Shown: one piece after another, positions 9,164 through 17,110 of the stretch
Layout of the letters: each line of letters opens with the position of its first letter
Numbering within the stretch: the first letter of the stretch is position 1
Origin: Pseudomonas frederiksbergensis
Lineage (GTDB): Bacteria; Pseudomonadota; Gammaproteobacteria; Pseudomonadales; Pseudomonadaceae
NCBI RefSeq assembly: GCF_003732275.1
Contig: NZ_MOBM01000006.1
Coordinates: 62,001 to 126,000, forward strand
Direction: 5' to 3'
Length of the DNA: 64,000 nucleotides
Position numbers and translations under genes: made by a program
Notes under the pieces: model-generated
What the model was told of the DNA's origin: nothing
The model's database searches: none
Seen by the model: only the letters and a program-made list of their open reading frames with translations

Positions 9164-9330
9164 GCAGGCCCCCTGTGGTGGTAGCGCCCCAGTGGGGCAA
9201 GTCGACGGTGCCGCGCGTTTTTCTACGTTCTGTACTTAAGCTGTAGTTGGCTAACGGTCTGGACGCCAGCATCGCATAGCTAAAGAGGCGATTGAAACAA
9301 AACTGTCATGAAAAACAGTTTGCTGCAGAG

Positions 9331-9362
9331 ATGACAAAGGGGCCCGAAGGCCCCTTTGTCAT
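9331..9362 (-). terminator. Hairpin terminator after terC
   Basis: A strong inverted repeat (arms ATGACAAAGGGGCC / GGCCCCTTTGTCAT, loop CGAA) starts 15 bases past the TerC stop. The stem is 14 bp; there is no long U run, so it may be an RNA-stabilising hairpin as much as a terminator. Confidence 0.65.
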
Positions 9363-9377
9363 AGCAGGGTGTTCGGG

Positions 9378-10145
9378 TTACTGACCCGGAACATCCTTGC
9401 GCAGTTTCACTGGATCCTGCTGCTGCTTCTTCTTTTTCATCGCGGTGCGCATCTTGATGTTGATCGCTTCCACCGCCAACGAGAACGCCATCGCGAAGTA
9501 GACGTAGCCTTTTGGCAAGTGCACGTCGAGCGATTCGGCAATCAGCACAGTACCCACCAGCAACAGGAACGACAGCGCCAGCATCTTCAGCGACGGGTGC
9601 TTGTCGATGAACTCGCTGATGGTGCCAGAAGCCCACATCATCACCAGTACCGCAACGACAATCGCCGCGACCATGACCGGTACGTGGGAAACCATGCCCA
9701 CCGCCGTGATCACCGAGTCCAGCGAGAACACGATGTCGATGATCGCGATCTGGATGATGGTGTACAGGAAATTGCCGCCCTTGCCCGAAGGCTCGTCGCC
9801 GCCTTCATCTTCACCTTCCAGCGCGTGGTACATCTCTTGCGAGCTTTTCCACAGCAGGAACAGACCACCGAAGAACAGGATCAGGTCACGCCCGGAAATA
9901 CCCTGGCCGAACACTTCGAACAGGTCTGAAGTGAGGCGCATGACCCAGGTGATCGACAGTAGCAACAGGATCCGCGTGACCATGGCCAGCGCCAGGCCGA
10001 AGATCCGGGTGCGCGCCTGCATGTGCTTGGGCATGCGGCTGACCAGGATCGAGATCATGATGATGTTGTCGATGCCCAGGACGATCTCCAGGGCAGTCAG
10101 GGTGAAGAAGGCAACCCAGATTTCAGGGTTGGTCAGCCATTCCAT
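9378..10145 (-). CDS. TerC family integral membrane protein
   Basis: This 255-residue protein has about seven membrane helices. It shows the two TerC signatures with membrane-embedded acidic residues: EIVLGIDNIIMISIL (about 20-34) and DIVFSLDSVITAVGM (about 135-149). TerC-family proteins are linked to tellurite resistance and, more recently, to metal (Mn) export that loads secreted metalloenzymes. A charged loop (EGEDEGGDEPSGKGG) separates the halves. The start has a good AAAGGA Shine-Dalgarno. No ter-operon partners (terZABDE) are nearby, so tellurite resistance is doubtful. Confidence 0.88.
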   Translation of the reverse strand: MEWLTNPEIWVAFFTLTALEIVLGIDNIIMISILVSRMPKHMQARTRIFGLALAMVTRILLLLSITWVMRLTSDLFEVFGQGISGRDLILFFGGLFLLWKSSQEMYHALEGEDEGGDEPSGKGGNFLYTIIQIAIIDIVFSLDSVITAVGMVSHVPVMVAAIVVAVLVMMWASGTISEFIDKHPSLKMLALSFLLLVGTVLIAESLDVHLPKGYVYFAMAFSLAVEAINIKMRTAMKKKKQQQDPVKLRKDVPGQ

Positions 10146-10229
10146 GTGTATTCCTTTGAGGATGTGTTAAACCACGAAGGGCCCGGGCTTCAACAACAAA
10201 GCCTGGACCCGTCATGGTGAGTCTTGAGC

Positions 10230-11537
10230 TTATAGAGTGCTGAACAGCGGAAAAATCCCCATCAGCAATGCAGCGAACAGTATGCACAGGCAAACCAGCA
10301 CTGCCCACTTCAAGGTGAACCGCTGATGGTCACCGAATTCGATACCGGCCAAGGCCACCAACAAGTAAGTCGATGGTACCAGCGGGCTCAGCAAGTGGAC
10401 GGGCTGACCGACGATCGAGGCACGTGCCATTTCCACCGCGGTTATACCGTAATGACTGGCGGCTTCGGCAAGTACCGGTAACACGCCGTAATAAAATGCA
10501 TCGTTCGACATGAAGAACGTGAACGGCATGCTCACCAGCGCGGTGATCACGGCCAGGTACGGGCCGAGGAAATCGGGGATGACCGCCAGCAGGCTTTTCG
10601 ACATGGCATCGACCATGCCGGTGCCCGACAGGATACCGGTGAAGATACCCGCGGCAAAGATCAACCCGACCACCGCCAGCACGCTACCGGCGTGGGCCGC
10701 GACACGGTCCTTCTGTTGTTGCAGGCATGGGTAGTTGACGATCATCGCGATACTGAACGCCACCATGAACAGCACCGGCAGCGGCAACAGACCAGCGATC
10801 AGGGTGCCCATGAGCGTCAGGGTCAGCGCGCCGTTGAACCAGATCAGCTTTGGACGACGGGCGTCCGGGAACTGCGAAACACTGATTTCGCTGTGGTCGA
10901 CTTCATCACCGACCAGATGCAGTTCACCCAGACGCGCACGCTCGCGTTTACCGTAGAAGTAGGCAATCGCCAGAATCGCTACCACGCCGGCCAGCATCGC
11001 CGGAATCATCGGTACGAAGATTGCGGACGGGTCCACGTGCAGCGCACTGGCCGCACGAGCGGTCGGGCCACCCCAAGGGGTCATGTTCATCACGCCACCG
11101 GCGAGGATGATCAGACCGGCCATGATCCGCGGGCTCATGCCGATGCGGCTGTAGAGCGGCAGCATGGCGGCCACGCAGATCATATAAGTGGTCGCGCCAT
11201 CACCGTCCATGGACACGATCAGCGCCAGTACGGCGGTACCGACCGAAACTTTCAACGGGTCGCCCTTGACCAGTTTGAGGATCTTGCGCACGGCCGGGTC
11301 GAACAGGCCGGAGTCGATCATCAGGGCGAAGTAGAGAATGGCGAACATCAGCATCACGCCGGTCGGCGCGAGTTTAGTGATGCCTTCGAGCATCATCGGG
11401 CCGATCTTCGGCGAGAAGCCGCCGAACAAGGCGAAGATGATCGGGATGATGATCAGAGCGATCAGCGCGGACAGGCGCTTGGTCATGATCAGGAACATGA
11501 ACGTGATGACCATGGCGAAGCCAAGGAAAGTCAGCAT
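10230..11537 (-). CDS. CitMHS family citrate:metal/proton symporter
   Basis: The protein has 435 residues and about 11-12 membrane helices, with the pattern of CitMHS transporters (Bacillus CitM/CitH): N-terminal LGFAMVITFMFLIMTKRLSAL, then MDGDGATTYMICVAAMLPLY, NMTPWGGPTARAASAL and a C-terminal FMSNDAFYYGVLPVLAEAA. These import complexes of citrate with divalent metal ions. The start has GGAG upstream. It follows no visible two-component gene pair, although such transporters are often controlled by one. The gene downstream (terC) is in the same direction after 84 bases. Confidence 0.88.
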   Translation of the reverse strand: MLTFLGFAMVITFMFLIMTKRLSALIALIIIPIIFALFGGFSPKIGPMMLEGITKLAPTGVMLMFAILYFALMIDSGLFDPAVRKILKLVKGDPLKVSVGTAVLALIVSMDGDGATTYMICVAAMLPLYSRIGMSPRIMAGLIILAGGVMNMTPWGGPTARAASALHVDPSAIFVPMIPAMLAGVVAILAIAYFYGKRERARLGELHLVGDEVDHSEISVSQFPDARRPKLIWFNGALTLTLMGTLIAGLLPLPVLFMVAFSIAMIVNYPCLQQQKDRVAAHAGSVLAVVGLIFAAGIFTGILSGTGMVDAMSKSLLAVIPDFLGPYLAVITALVSMPFTFFMSNDAFYYGVLPVLAEAASHYGITAVEMARASIVGQPVHLLSPLVPSTYLLVALAGIEFGDHQRFTLKWAVLVCLCILFAALLMGIFPLFSTL

Positions 11538-11857
11538 AGGAATACTCCAGGCGTAGCGCGGCTAGGGAATGGCGAACCGGATGGGGTCAGCGCAGAACGG
11601 GAAGCACGAGACGTACGGGCGGAGTGACAGCGAAGAGGCGGGTAGTAGCGGACATCAGAATCACCATTGTTGTTGTTTAATGGACCGGGCGGGCGATAAA
11701 ACACTCGCATTGGCCAACCGGTCTGTTGCCGGCAGTGAGGGCGATCCTAATCGGGGAAGCTTTCAGCCAGCTTTCGCGAGTGAAAGCATTGACCGAATGT
11801 ACAACCGGTCGTCGGCCGGATTGAAAGTCCGTAAACACGGGGCCAGGAGCAAAAGAC
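11538..11857. other. Divergent intergenic region between CitMHS and GFA genes
   Basis: This 320-base region contains no convincing gene. It holds the promoters of both flanking genes. Visible structure: an exact 9-base direct repeat CAACCGGTC at 11715-11723 and 11802-11810, and a perfect 6-bp stem GCTTTC/GAAAGC at 11770-11787. Either could be an operator for control of the citrate transporter; nothing in the sequence identifies a regulator. Confidence 0.5.
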
Positions 11858-12259
11858 ATGGGCGAACTTCACACCGGCGGCTGCCACTGCGGACAAATGC
11901 GCTATCAATTCAGCGGGCCATTGCACGACATCGCTCACTGCCACTGCTCGATTTGCCGACGGGTCAGCGGTGGAATCGTGACCACCTGGATCACCGTGTC
12001 CGCCTCAGCATTTGCATGGATGGCGGGTACGCCGTCCCGGTACGAGTCTTCGTCTACTTGCGTGCGATATTTCTGCCCAAACTGTGGGGCGCAACTGGCG
12101 CTGGTGACGAAGCTCAGCCCCGAGAGCATCGACGTGACCATCGCCACCCTCGACCATCCCGACCAGGCGCCGGCCGAGCGGCATATCTGGACCGACAGTC
12201 GTTTGCCGTGGCTGCATCTGGACGAGCACTTGCCCGGAGAGGCCCAAGAACAACTCTGA
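11858..12259 (+). CDS. GFA (glutathione-dependent formaldehyde-activating enzyme/CENP-V) domain protein
   Basis: A 133-residue zinc protein with the GFA cysteine pattern: GGCHCG (Cys9, Cys11), CHCSICRR (Cys28, Cys30, Cys33) and CPNCG (about 73-76). The founding member binds S-hydroxymethylglutathione, but most bacterial GFA proteins have no proven activity. The AGGAG ribosome site is eight bases from the ATG. The gene ends exactly where the convergent neighbour ends, with no bases between the two stop codons. Confidence 0.9.
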   Translation: MGELHTGGCHCGQMRYQFSGPLHDIAHCHCSICRRVSGGIVTTWITVSASAFAWMAGTPSRYESSSTCVRYFCPNCGAQLALVTKLSPESIDVTIATLDHPDQAPAERHIWTDSRLPWLHLDEHLPGEAQEQL

Positions 12260-12586
12260 TCAGAAAACAGACAGGTTCAGCGGCCGGATCGCGCCCATCC
12301 AGATCGCGTGCTCGGTGTGGTCAAGCAGATCGTCGCCCGTGTCCGGGTGCAGGAATATCACTAATCCCTTGCGGTTAAGCGCCAGCCACGGCAACACCTC
12401 GCCAATGTATTGCGGCTCGAAAGCCAATTGGCAGCTCCAGTCCGGATGCGGGCCGACCGGGCGTTCGTGCAGGCGCCCCATCTTCAGTGGAAACAATTGC
12501 GCTGCCTGCTCACACAAGGCCCGTGCCTGTGGCAGGGTGCTGGCATCGAAATAGACGTGGGCGTGGTAACCCTTGATCGTTTGCAT
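12260..12586 (-). CDS. DOPA 4,5-dioxygenase family protein
   Basis: The start at 12586 gives 108 residues (MQTIKGYHAHVYFD) preceded by AGAGGGA; a longer frame to 12769 is not needed. The sequence fits the small DOPA-dioxygenase family: YHAHVYFD near the N terminus, GRLHERPVGPHPDWSCQLAF in the middle and VIFLHPDTGDDLLDHTEHAIWMG near the C terminus, with the conserved histidines that would bind iron. The family is named from fungal extradiol dioxygenases; the bacterial substrate is unknown. Confidence 0.88.
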   Translation of the reverse strand: MQTIKGYHAHVYFDASTLPQARALCEQAAQLFPLKMGRLHERPVGPHPDWSCQLAFEPQYIGEVLPWLALNRKGLVIFLHPDTGDDLLDHTEHAIWMGAIRPLNLSVF

Positions 12587-12670
12587 CTGACTCCCTCTGA
12601 AACCTTGTCGAACCCTCGCCGCTTCCCGCAGGTCACACACCATATACGCTGAATAGTAGGGAGCACGGCC

Positions 12671-13336
12671 ATGAAAAATGCCGAAACCCCGGTGGTGAAG
12701 GTAGTGCTTTATGGTGCCATGAGTAGCCTGGGCAGTGCGCTGATGGCTGAAATGCTGCGGCGCCAGCATGAAGTGATCGCGATTCTCGATGACCTGAACG
12801 CGCTCGCGCCGCGCCCGGGTTTACGCACCAAGGCCGGTGACCTGTTCGATGCCAAGCGGGTCAAGCAGAGCGTGGCCGGCTGTTCGGCGGTGATCTGCCT
12901 GCTCGATGCGCCAGGCTTGCCGATGAACAGTGAACACATCGAAAAATCCATCGTGCCCGGCCCGGTCGAGGAGGTGCTGGCGGTGGATGCACTGATCGAC
13001 GGCATGCAGGCCGCAGGTATTGCCCGGCTGTTTGTGGTGGGCGATTTCGAGGTGCTGGACGATCCGGAAATAGAAGACCCGCTGCAACGCCACGCCGCCG
13101 AAGAAATCCGCGAAGCTCTGCAAAGCAGCTCGTTGCACTGGACCTTGGTGAATGCACCACGCCGCGTGCCCGGGCTGACCATCGAGCATTTCAGTCACGT
13201 CGGCAGTAGCCTGGAACCTGGCCTGGCCGCAGCGCTGGAACGGCTGAACAGGGTAGCCGTAGGGATTGCCGATGAGCTGCACCTGAACCTGCATGTTGGT
13301 GAGCATGTGAGTTTTGTTGGGACTTCGGAATCGTAA
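12671..13336 (+). CDS. NAD(P)-binding (NmrA/SDR-like) protein
   Basis: A 221-residue protein with a Rossmann-type N terminus (VVLYGAMSSLGSALMAEMLRRQHEV) and an acidic-to-DD segment after the second strand (AILDDLNAL), then GDLFDAKRVKQSVAGCSAVICLL. This resembles the NAD(P)H-binding NmrA-like or atypical SDR proteins related to Rrf2-linked oxidoreductases (YtfG/YwnB type). The glycine motif is GAMSSLG rather than GATGxxG and no YxxxK catalytic pair is evident, so it may bind cofactor without catalysis. Divergent from the DOPA-dioxygenase-like gene 84 bases away. Confidence 0.75.
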   Translation: MKNAETPVVKVVLYGAMSSLGSALMAEMLRRQHEVIAILDDLNALAPRPGLRTKAGDLFDAKRVKQSVAGCSAVICLLDAPGLPMNSEHIEKSIVPGPVEEVLAVDALIDGMQAAGIARLFVVGDFEVLDDPEIEDPLQRHAAEEIREALQSSSLHWTLVNAPRRVPGLTIEHFSHVGSSLEPGLAAALERLNRVAVGIADELHLNLHVGEHVSFVGTSES

Positions 13337-13398
13337 AAGATCGCAGCCTTCGGCAGCGCCCACAGGCGCGTAGGAGCTGCCGAGGGCTGCGATCTTTT
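13335..13398. repeat. REP doublet, family C, acting as a likely bidirectional terminator
   Basis: Near-perfect inverted arms AAAAGATCGCAGCCTTCGGC and GCCGAGGGCTGCGATCTTTT fill the gap between two convergent genes and even overlap the first gene's stop codon. The A and T runs at the two ends mean that either strand would give a hairpin followed by U residues. Confidence 0.8.
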
Positions 13399-13402
13399 CG
13401 CT

Positions 13403-14353
13403 TTACACCGCAATCGAAGGCAAAGGAAGGCCATTGAGCGATTGCGCACTGCTGGCCTGTTCCGCCATCAACCAATCCACAAACAGCTGAATCAACGCCC
13501 CACGCCGTTTGCGCTGGGGCAGAACCACGTAATAGCCCAGCCGGGAAATCACCGTGTCGGCAATCGGGCGACACAACAGACCTTGCGCCAACAAGTTATC
13601 CACAAGGTGCCGCCATCCGATCGCAACGCCTTGGCCGCCAATCGCCGCCTGAATCAGCAAGGTGTAGTTGTCGAAGCGCAGTTGCCCCGGCGCTGGGGCC
13701 GAGGTGATCCCCAACTCGCGAAACACGCCGCTCCAGTCGAACCAGTTGCTGCTGTTTTCGCCTCGCAGGTGCAGCAGCGGAAACTCCAGCAATGCATGAG
13801 CCGGCAAGGGCAGGGGACGGTCCTTCAATAGCAGCGGGCTGCACACCGGAAACACCTCTTCGCTGAACAGCCAGTGGCTCTCGCCTTGCTTGAACCGGCC
13901 ATCGCCGAACAGCACCGCCACATCGATGTCGGTACGCAGCATGTTGTGGCTGCGTTCGCTGGTGACCAAGCTGACGTCCACTTGAGGGTTGGCGGTATGG
14001 AAGCGGTGCAGACGCGGCATCAGCCAGTACGCAGCGAAGGCGAAATCGGTGGCCACCTGCAACACTTCGTGCTGTTGTTGTGCGCTGATTGCGCTCAATC
14101 CTGCGTCGATATTCTGCAAACCGAGCTGAACTTGCTCGAACAAAATAGACCCGGTCTCAGTCAGCTCGATACCGCGATAAATACGATCGAACAACCGGGT
14201 AGCGAGCCGTTCTTCCAATCGCTTGATCTGCTGACTGATGGCCGGTTGCGTGGTGCCGAGCTCCACCGCGGCGGCGGTGAAACTGCGTTGTCGGGCCGCG
14301 GCTTCAAAGGCACGCAGCAGGTCCAGGGACAAATCACCGAGGGCGTCATACAT
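13403..14353 (-). CDS. LysR-family regulator of choline sulfate utilisation
   Basis: This 316-residue LysR-type regulator has an N-terminal winged helix-turn-helix (DLLRAFEAAARQRSFTAAA and GTTQPAISQQIKRLEERL, about 10-65) and a C-terminal effector domain. It is divergent from betC with a 114-base gap, the arrangement of the putative choline-sulfate-utilisation transcription factor family. It probably activates betC-choX-sulP in response to choline-O-sulfate or choline. A perfect inverted repeat lies across its own start codon, which would suit autorepression. Confidence 0.85.
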   Translation of the reverse strand: MYDALGDLSLDLLRAFEAAARQRSFTAAAVELGTTQPAISQQIKRLEERLATRLFDRIYRGIELTETGSILFEQVQLGLQNIDAGLSAISAQQQHEVLQVATDFAFAAYWLMPRLHRFHTANPQVDVSLVTSERSHNMLRTDIDVAVLFGDGRFKQGESHWLFSEEVFPVCSPLLLKDRPLPLPAHALLEFPLLHLRGENSSNWFDWSGVFRELGITSAPAPGQLRFDNYTLLIQAAIGGQGVAIGWRHLVDNLLAQGLLCRPIADTVISRLGYYVVLPQRKRRGALIQLFVDWLMAEQASSAQSLNGLPLPSIAV

Positions 14354-14366
14354 AAGCTGTGCTTAT
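14352..14366. promoter_or_regulatory. Candidate LysR operator (inverted repeat at regulator start)
   Basis: ATAAGC-TGT-GCTTAT is a perfect palindrome that covers the last two bases of the regulator start codon and its ribosome-binding region. LysR proteins bind AT-ended dyads of about this length, so this may be an autoregulatory site. The rest of the 114-base gap also has GGCATGG...CCATGC arms (14381-14416). Confidence 0.4.
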
Positions 14367-14467
14367 CCTAGTCATTGCCTGGCATGGGCTTTACCACAAG
14401 GATTATGGACTCCATGCTCGATCACAGCACTCTCGCATAAATATCCACTATGGAATGCCGCGATCAC

Positions 14468-15982
14468 ATGAAGCGCAAAAATATTCTTTTCATCATGGCC
14501 GATCAAATGGCCGCGCCAATGTTGCCGTTCTACGGCCCTTCGCCTATCAAACTGCCGAATCTCAGCCGCCTCGCCGCGGAAGGCGTGGTGTTCGACGCCG
14601 CGTATTGCAATAGCCCTCTTTGCGCGCCGTCGCGTTTTACTCTGGTCAGCGGTCAGTTGCCGAGCAAGATCGGCGCCTACGACAACGCGGCCGATTTTCC
14701 CGCCGACGTTCCAACCTATGCCCATTACTTGCGTCGCCTTGGTTACCGCACCGCGTTGTCGGGCAAGATGCATTTCTGCGGCCCGGACCAGTTGCACGGC
14801 TATGAAGAACGCCTGACCAGCGACATCTACCCGGCCGATTACGGTTGGTCGGTGAACTGGGATGAGCCGGACGTACGACCAACCTGGTATCACAACATGT
14901 CGTCGGTGCTGCAAGCCGGGCCCTGCGTGCGCACCAATCAGCTGGATTTCGACGAAGAGGTGGTGTTCAAGGCCCAGCAATACCTGTTCGATCACATCCG
15001 CGAGGATGGCGATCAGCCGTTCTGCCTGACCGTGTCGATGACTCACCCACACGACCCGTACACGATTCCCAAAGCTTTCTGGGATATGTACGACGACACC
15101 GACATCCCTTTGCCCGAAACACCCGCCCAGGATGAACTCGATCCCCACTCCCAGCGTTTGCTCAAGGTCTATGACCTGTGGGACAAGCCGCTGCCTGTGG
15201 ATAAGATTCGCGACGCGCGTCGTGCCTACTTCGGTGCGTGCAGCTATATCGACAGCAACGTCGGCAAACTTCTGCAAACACTCGAGGAAACCGGGCTGAT
15301 CGATGACACCATCATCGTATTCTCCGGTGACCACGGCGACATGCTCGGCGAGCGCGGCCTCTGGTACAAAATGCACTGGTACGAAATGGCTGCCCGTGTA
15401 CCGCTGTTGATCAGTGCACCAGGGCAATTCGGGGCCGGGCGGGTCAGCGCGGCGGTGTCCACTGCCGATCTGTTGCCGACCTTTGTCGAACTGGCCGGCG
15501 GCTCGCTGGAACCGGGTCTGCCGCTGGACGGCCGCTCGCTGGTTTCGCACCTGCAAGGGCAGGGCGGTCACGATGAAGTTTTCGGTGAATACATGGCTGA
15601 GGGCACCATCAGCCCGTTGATGATGATTCGCCGCGGTGCCTACAAATTCATCTACAGCGAAGACGACCCTTGCCTACTCTTCGATGTACATAACGACCCG
15701 CGTGAACACGAAGAACTCAGCCATTCGCCGCAGCATCGGCAGCTTTTCGAGGATTTTCTCGCCGAGGCGCGGGCCAAATGGGATATCCCGGCGATCCACC
15801 AACAGGTGCTCGCCAGTCAGCGACGCCGGCGTTTCGTCGCCGACGCCCTGACCATCGGCAAGCTGAAGAGCTGGGATCACCAGCCGCTGGTGGACGCCAG
15901 TCAGCAGTACATGCGCAACCACATCGACCTCGACGATCTGGAACGTAAAGCACGTTATCCACAACCCTGCCAAAACCAATAA
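14468..15982 (+). CDS. betC: Choline sulfatase
   Basis: The chosen start gives 504 residues (MKRKNILFIMADQM). The sulfatase signature with the formylglycine-forming cysteine is at CNSPLCAPSRFTLVSGQLPS (C-x-P-S-R core). Metal ligands are seen at ADQM near the N terminus and FSGDHGDMLGE (about 285-295). The C-terminal choline-sulfatase extension is present. It hydrolyses choline-O-sulfate to choline and sulfate in the cytoplasm, feeding glycine betaine synthesis and sulfur or carbon supply. choX follows after 16 bases. A weak upstream ribosome site leaves the alternative ATG at 14450 possible. Confidence 0.92.
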   Translation: MKRKNILFIMADQMAAPMLPFYGPSPIKLPNLSRLAAEGVVFDAAYCNSPLCAPSRFTLVSGQLPSKIGAYDNAADFPADVPTYAHYLRRLGYRTALSGKMHFCGPDQLHGYEERLTSDIYPADYGWSVNWDEPDVRPTWYHNMSSVLQAGPCVRTNQLDFDEEVVFKAQQYLFDHIREDGDQPFCLTVSMTHPHDPYTIPKAFWDMYDDTDIPLPETPAQDELDPHSQRLLKVYDLWDKPLPVDKIRDARRAYFGACSYIDSNVGKLLQTLEETGLIDDTIIVFSGDHGDMLGERGLWYKMHWYEMAARVPLLISAPGQFGAGRVSAAVSTADLLPTFVELAGGSLEPGLPLDGRSLVSHLQGQGGHDEVFGEYMAEGTISPLMMIRRGAYKFIYSEDDPCLLFDVHNDPREHEELSHSPQHRQLFEDFLAEARAKWDIPAIHQQVLASQRRRRFVADALTIGKLKSWDHQPLVDASQQYMRNHIDLDDLERKARYPQPCQNQ

Positions 15983-15998
15983 TGTTAAGGGGAAGTCC

Positions 15999-16919
15999 AT
16001 GCAAAGGTTATCCACAGTACTGACGGTCGGGCTTCTGGCTCTGGGCAGTGCCTCGGCCTATGCCGAGCAAAGCTGCGAGACGGTGAAAATGGCCGACCCG
16101 GGCTGGAGCGACATTGCTGCAACCAACGCCATCACCGGGATTCTGCTGGACGGCATGGGCTACAAGGCCAAGGTCGACACGCTGGCGGTGCCGATCACCT
16201 TTGGCGGTCTGAAGGATGGCCAGGTGGACGTATTCCTCGGTAACTGGATGCCGGCGCAGCAAGGTTTCTACGACAAGTTCGTGGCCAACGGCGACGTAAC
16301 TCAGTTGGCGAAGAACCTTGATGGCACCGAGTTCACGCTGGCGGTCCCGGATTACGTTTGGGACGCGGGTGTGCATAACTTTAATGACTTGAATAAATTC
16401 GCCGACAAGTTCGACAAGAAGATCTATGGCATCGGCTCCGGCGCCCCGGCGAATATTTCGCTGCAAGAGATCATCAAGAAGAACGACTTCGATATGGGCC
16501 AGTGGAAGCTGATTGAGTCCAGTGAGCAGGCGATGCTGGCCGAAGTGTCTCGCGCCGTGAAGAAACAGAAGTTCGTGACCTTCCTCGGCTGGACGCCCCA
16601 CCCGATGAACGTGCAGCTGAAAATGCATTACCTGAAGGGCGGCGAGAAGTACTTCGGTGACACCGGCAGTGTTTATACACTGACCCGCAAAGGTTATGCA
16701 CAGGCCTGCCCGAACGTCGGCAAACTGCTCACCAACCTGAGTTTTACCCAGGAAATGGAGAACAGCATCATGGCCGAGGTGATGAACAAAAAAGTCAGCA
16801 ATGCCGCGGCGGCCAAGGCCTGGATCAAGGCCAATCCGGCGGTGCTGGATAAGTGGCTGGACGGTGTGAAGACTGTGGACGGGAAGGATGCGTTGCCGGC
16901 CGTGAAAGCCAAGCTCTAA
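15999..16919 (+). CDS. choX: Choline ABC transporter substrate-binding protein
   Basis: A 306-residue periplasmic protein with a signal peptide cleaved near AYAEQ (about 20-23). It belongs to the OpuAC/ChoX glycine betaine-choline binding family (MADPGWSDIAATNAITGILL; ...VDVFLGNWMPAQ; GWTPHPMNVQL), with tryptophans suited to a cation-pi box for the trimethylammonium group. Ribosome site AAGGGGA is well placed. No permease or ATPase genes accompany it here, so it must use an ABC core encoded elsewhere (for example ChoWV). The betC-choX order supports a choline-O-sulfate/choline role. Confidence 0.88.
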   Translation: MQRLSTVLTVGLLALGSASAYAEQSCETVKMADPGWSDIAATNAITGILLDGMGYKAKVDTLAVPITFGGLKDGQVDVFLGNWMPAQQGFYDKFVANGDVTQLAKNLDGTEFTLAVPDYVWDAGVHNFNDLNKFADKFDKKIYGIGSGAPANISLQEIIKKNDFDMGQWKLIESSEQAMLAEVSRAVKKQKFVTFLGWTPHPMNVQLKMHYLKGGEKYFGDTGSVYTLTRKGYAQACPNVGKLLTNLSFTQEMENSIMAEVMNKKVSNAAAAKAWIKANPAVLDKWLDGVKTVDGKDALPAVKAKL

Positions 16920-16927
16920 CACCCCTC

Positions 16928-17059
16928 TGTGGCGAGGGAGCTTGCTCCCGCTGGAGTGCGTAGCGCTCCCATTTCGGCAACTGCAGTTTGTCAGTCTCAC
17001 CGAGTTGTCCGGACTTGCGACTGCTGCGCAGCCGAGCGGGAGCAAGCTCCCTCGCCACA
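16928..17059. repeat. REP doublet, family B
   Basis: Inverted copies with cores GGCGAGGGAGCTTGCTCCC and GGGAGCAAGCTCCCTCGCC flank about 75 bases, between the tandem choX and SulP genes. The unit could reduce readthrough from betC-choX into the transporter gene. Confidence 0.85.
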
Positions 17060-17110
17060 ATGATCGTTTTACCCTGTTACCCTTGCGCAAAACCCCGCCC
17101 GAGAGGACCC

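Noticed and set aside
9286..9330. Possible Pho box upstream of the Na/Pi transporter gene (CTGTCAT near 9303)
   Set aside because: Only one half-site matches; the second CTGTCA repeat at the required spacing is absent.
16988..17110. N-terminal extension of the SulP gene
   Set aside because: It also translates a REP repeat; a good ribosome site precedes the internal ATG at 17111.
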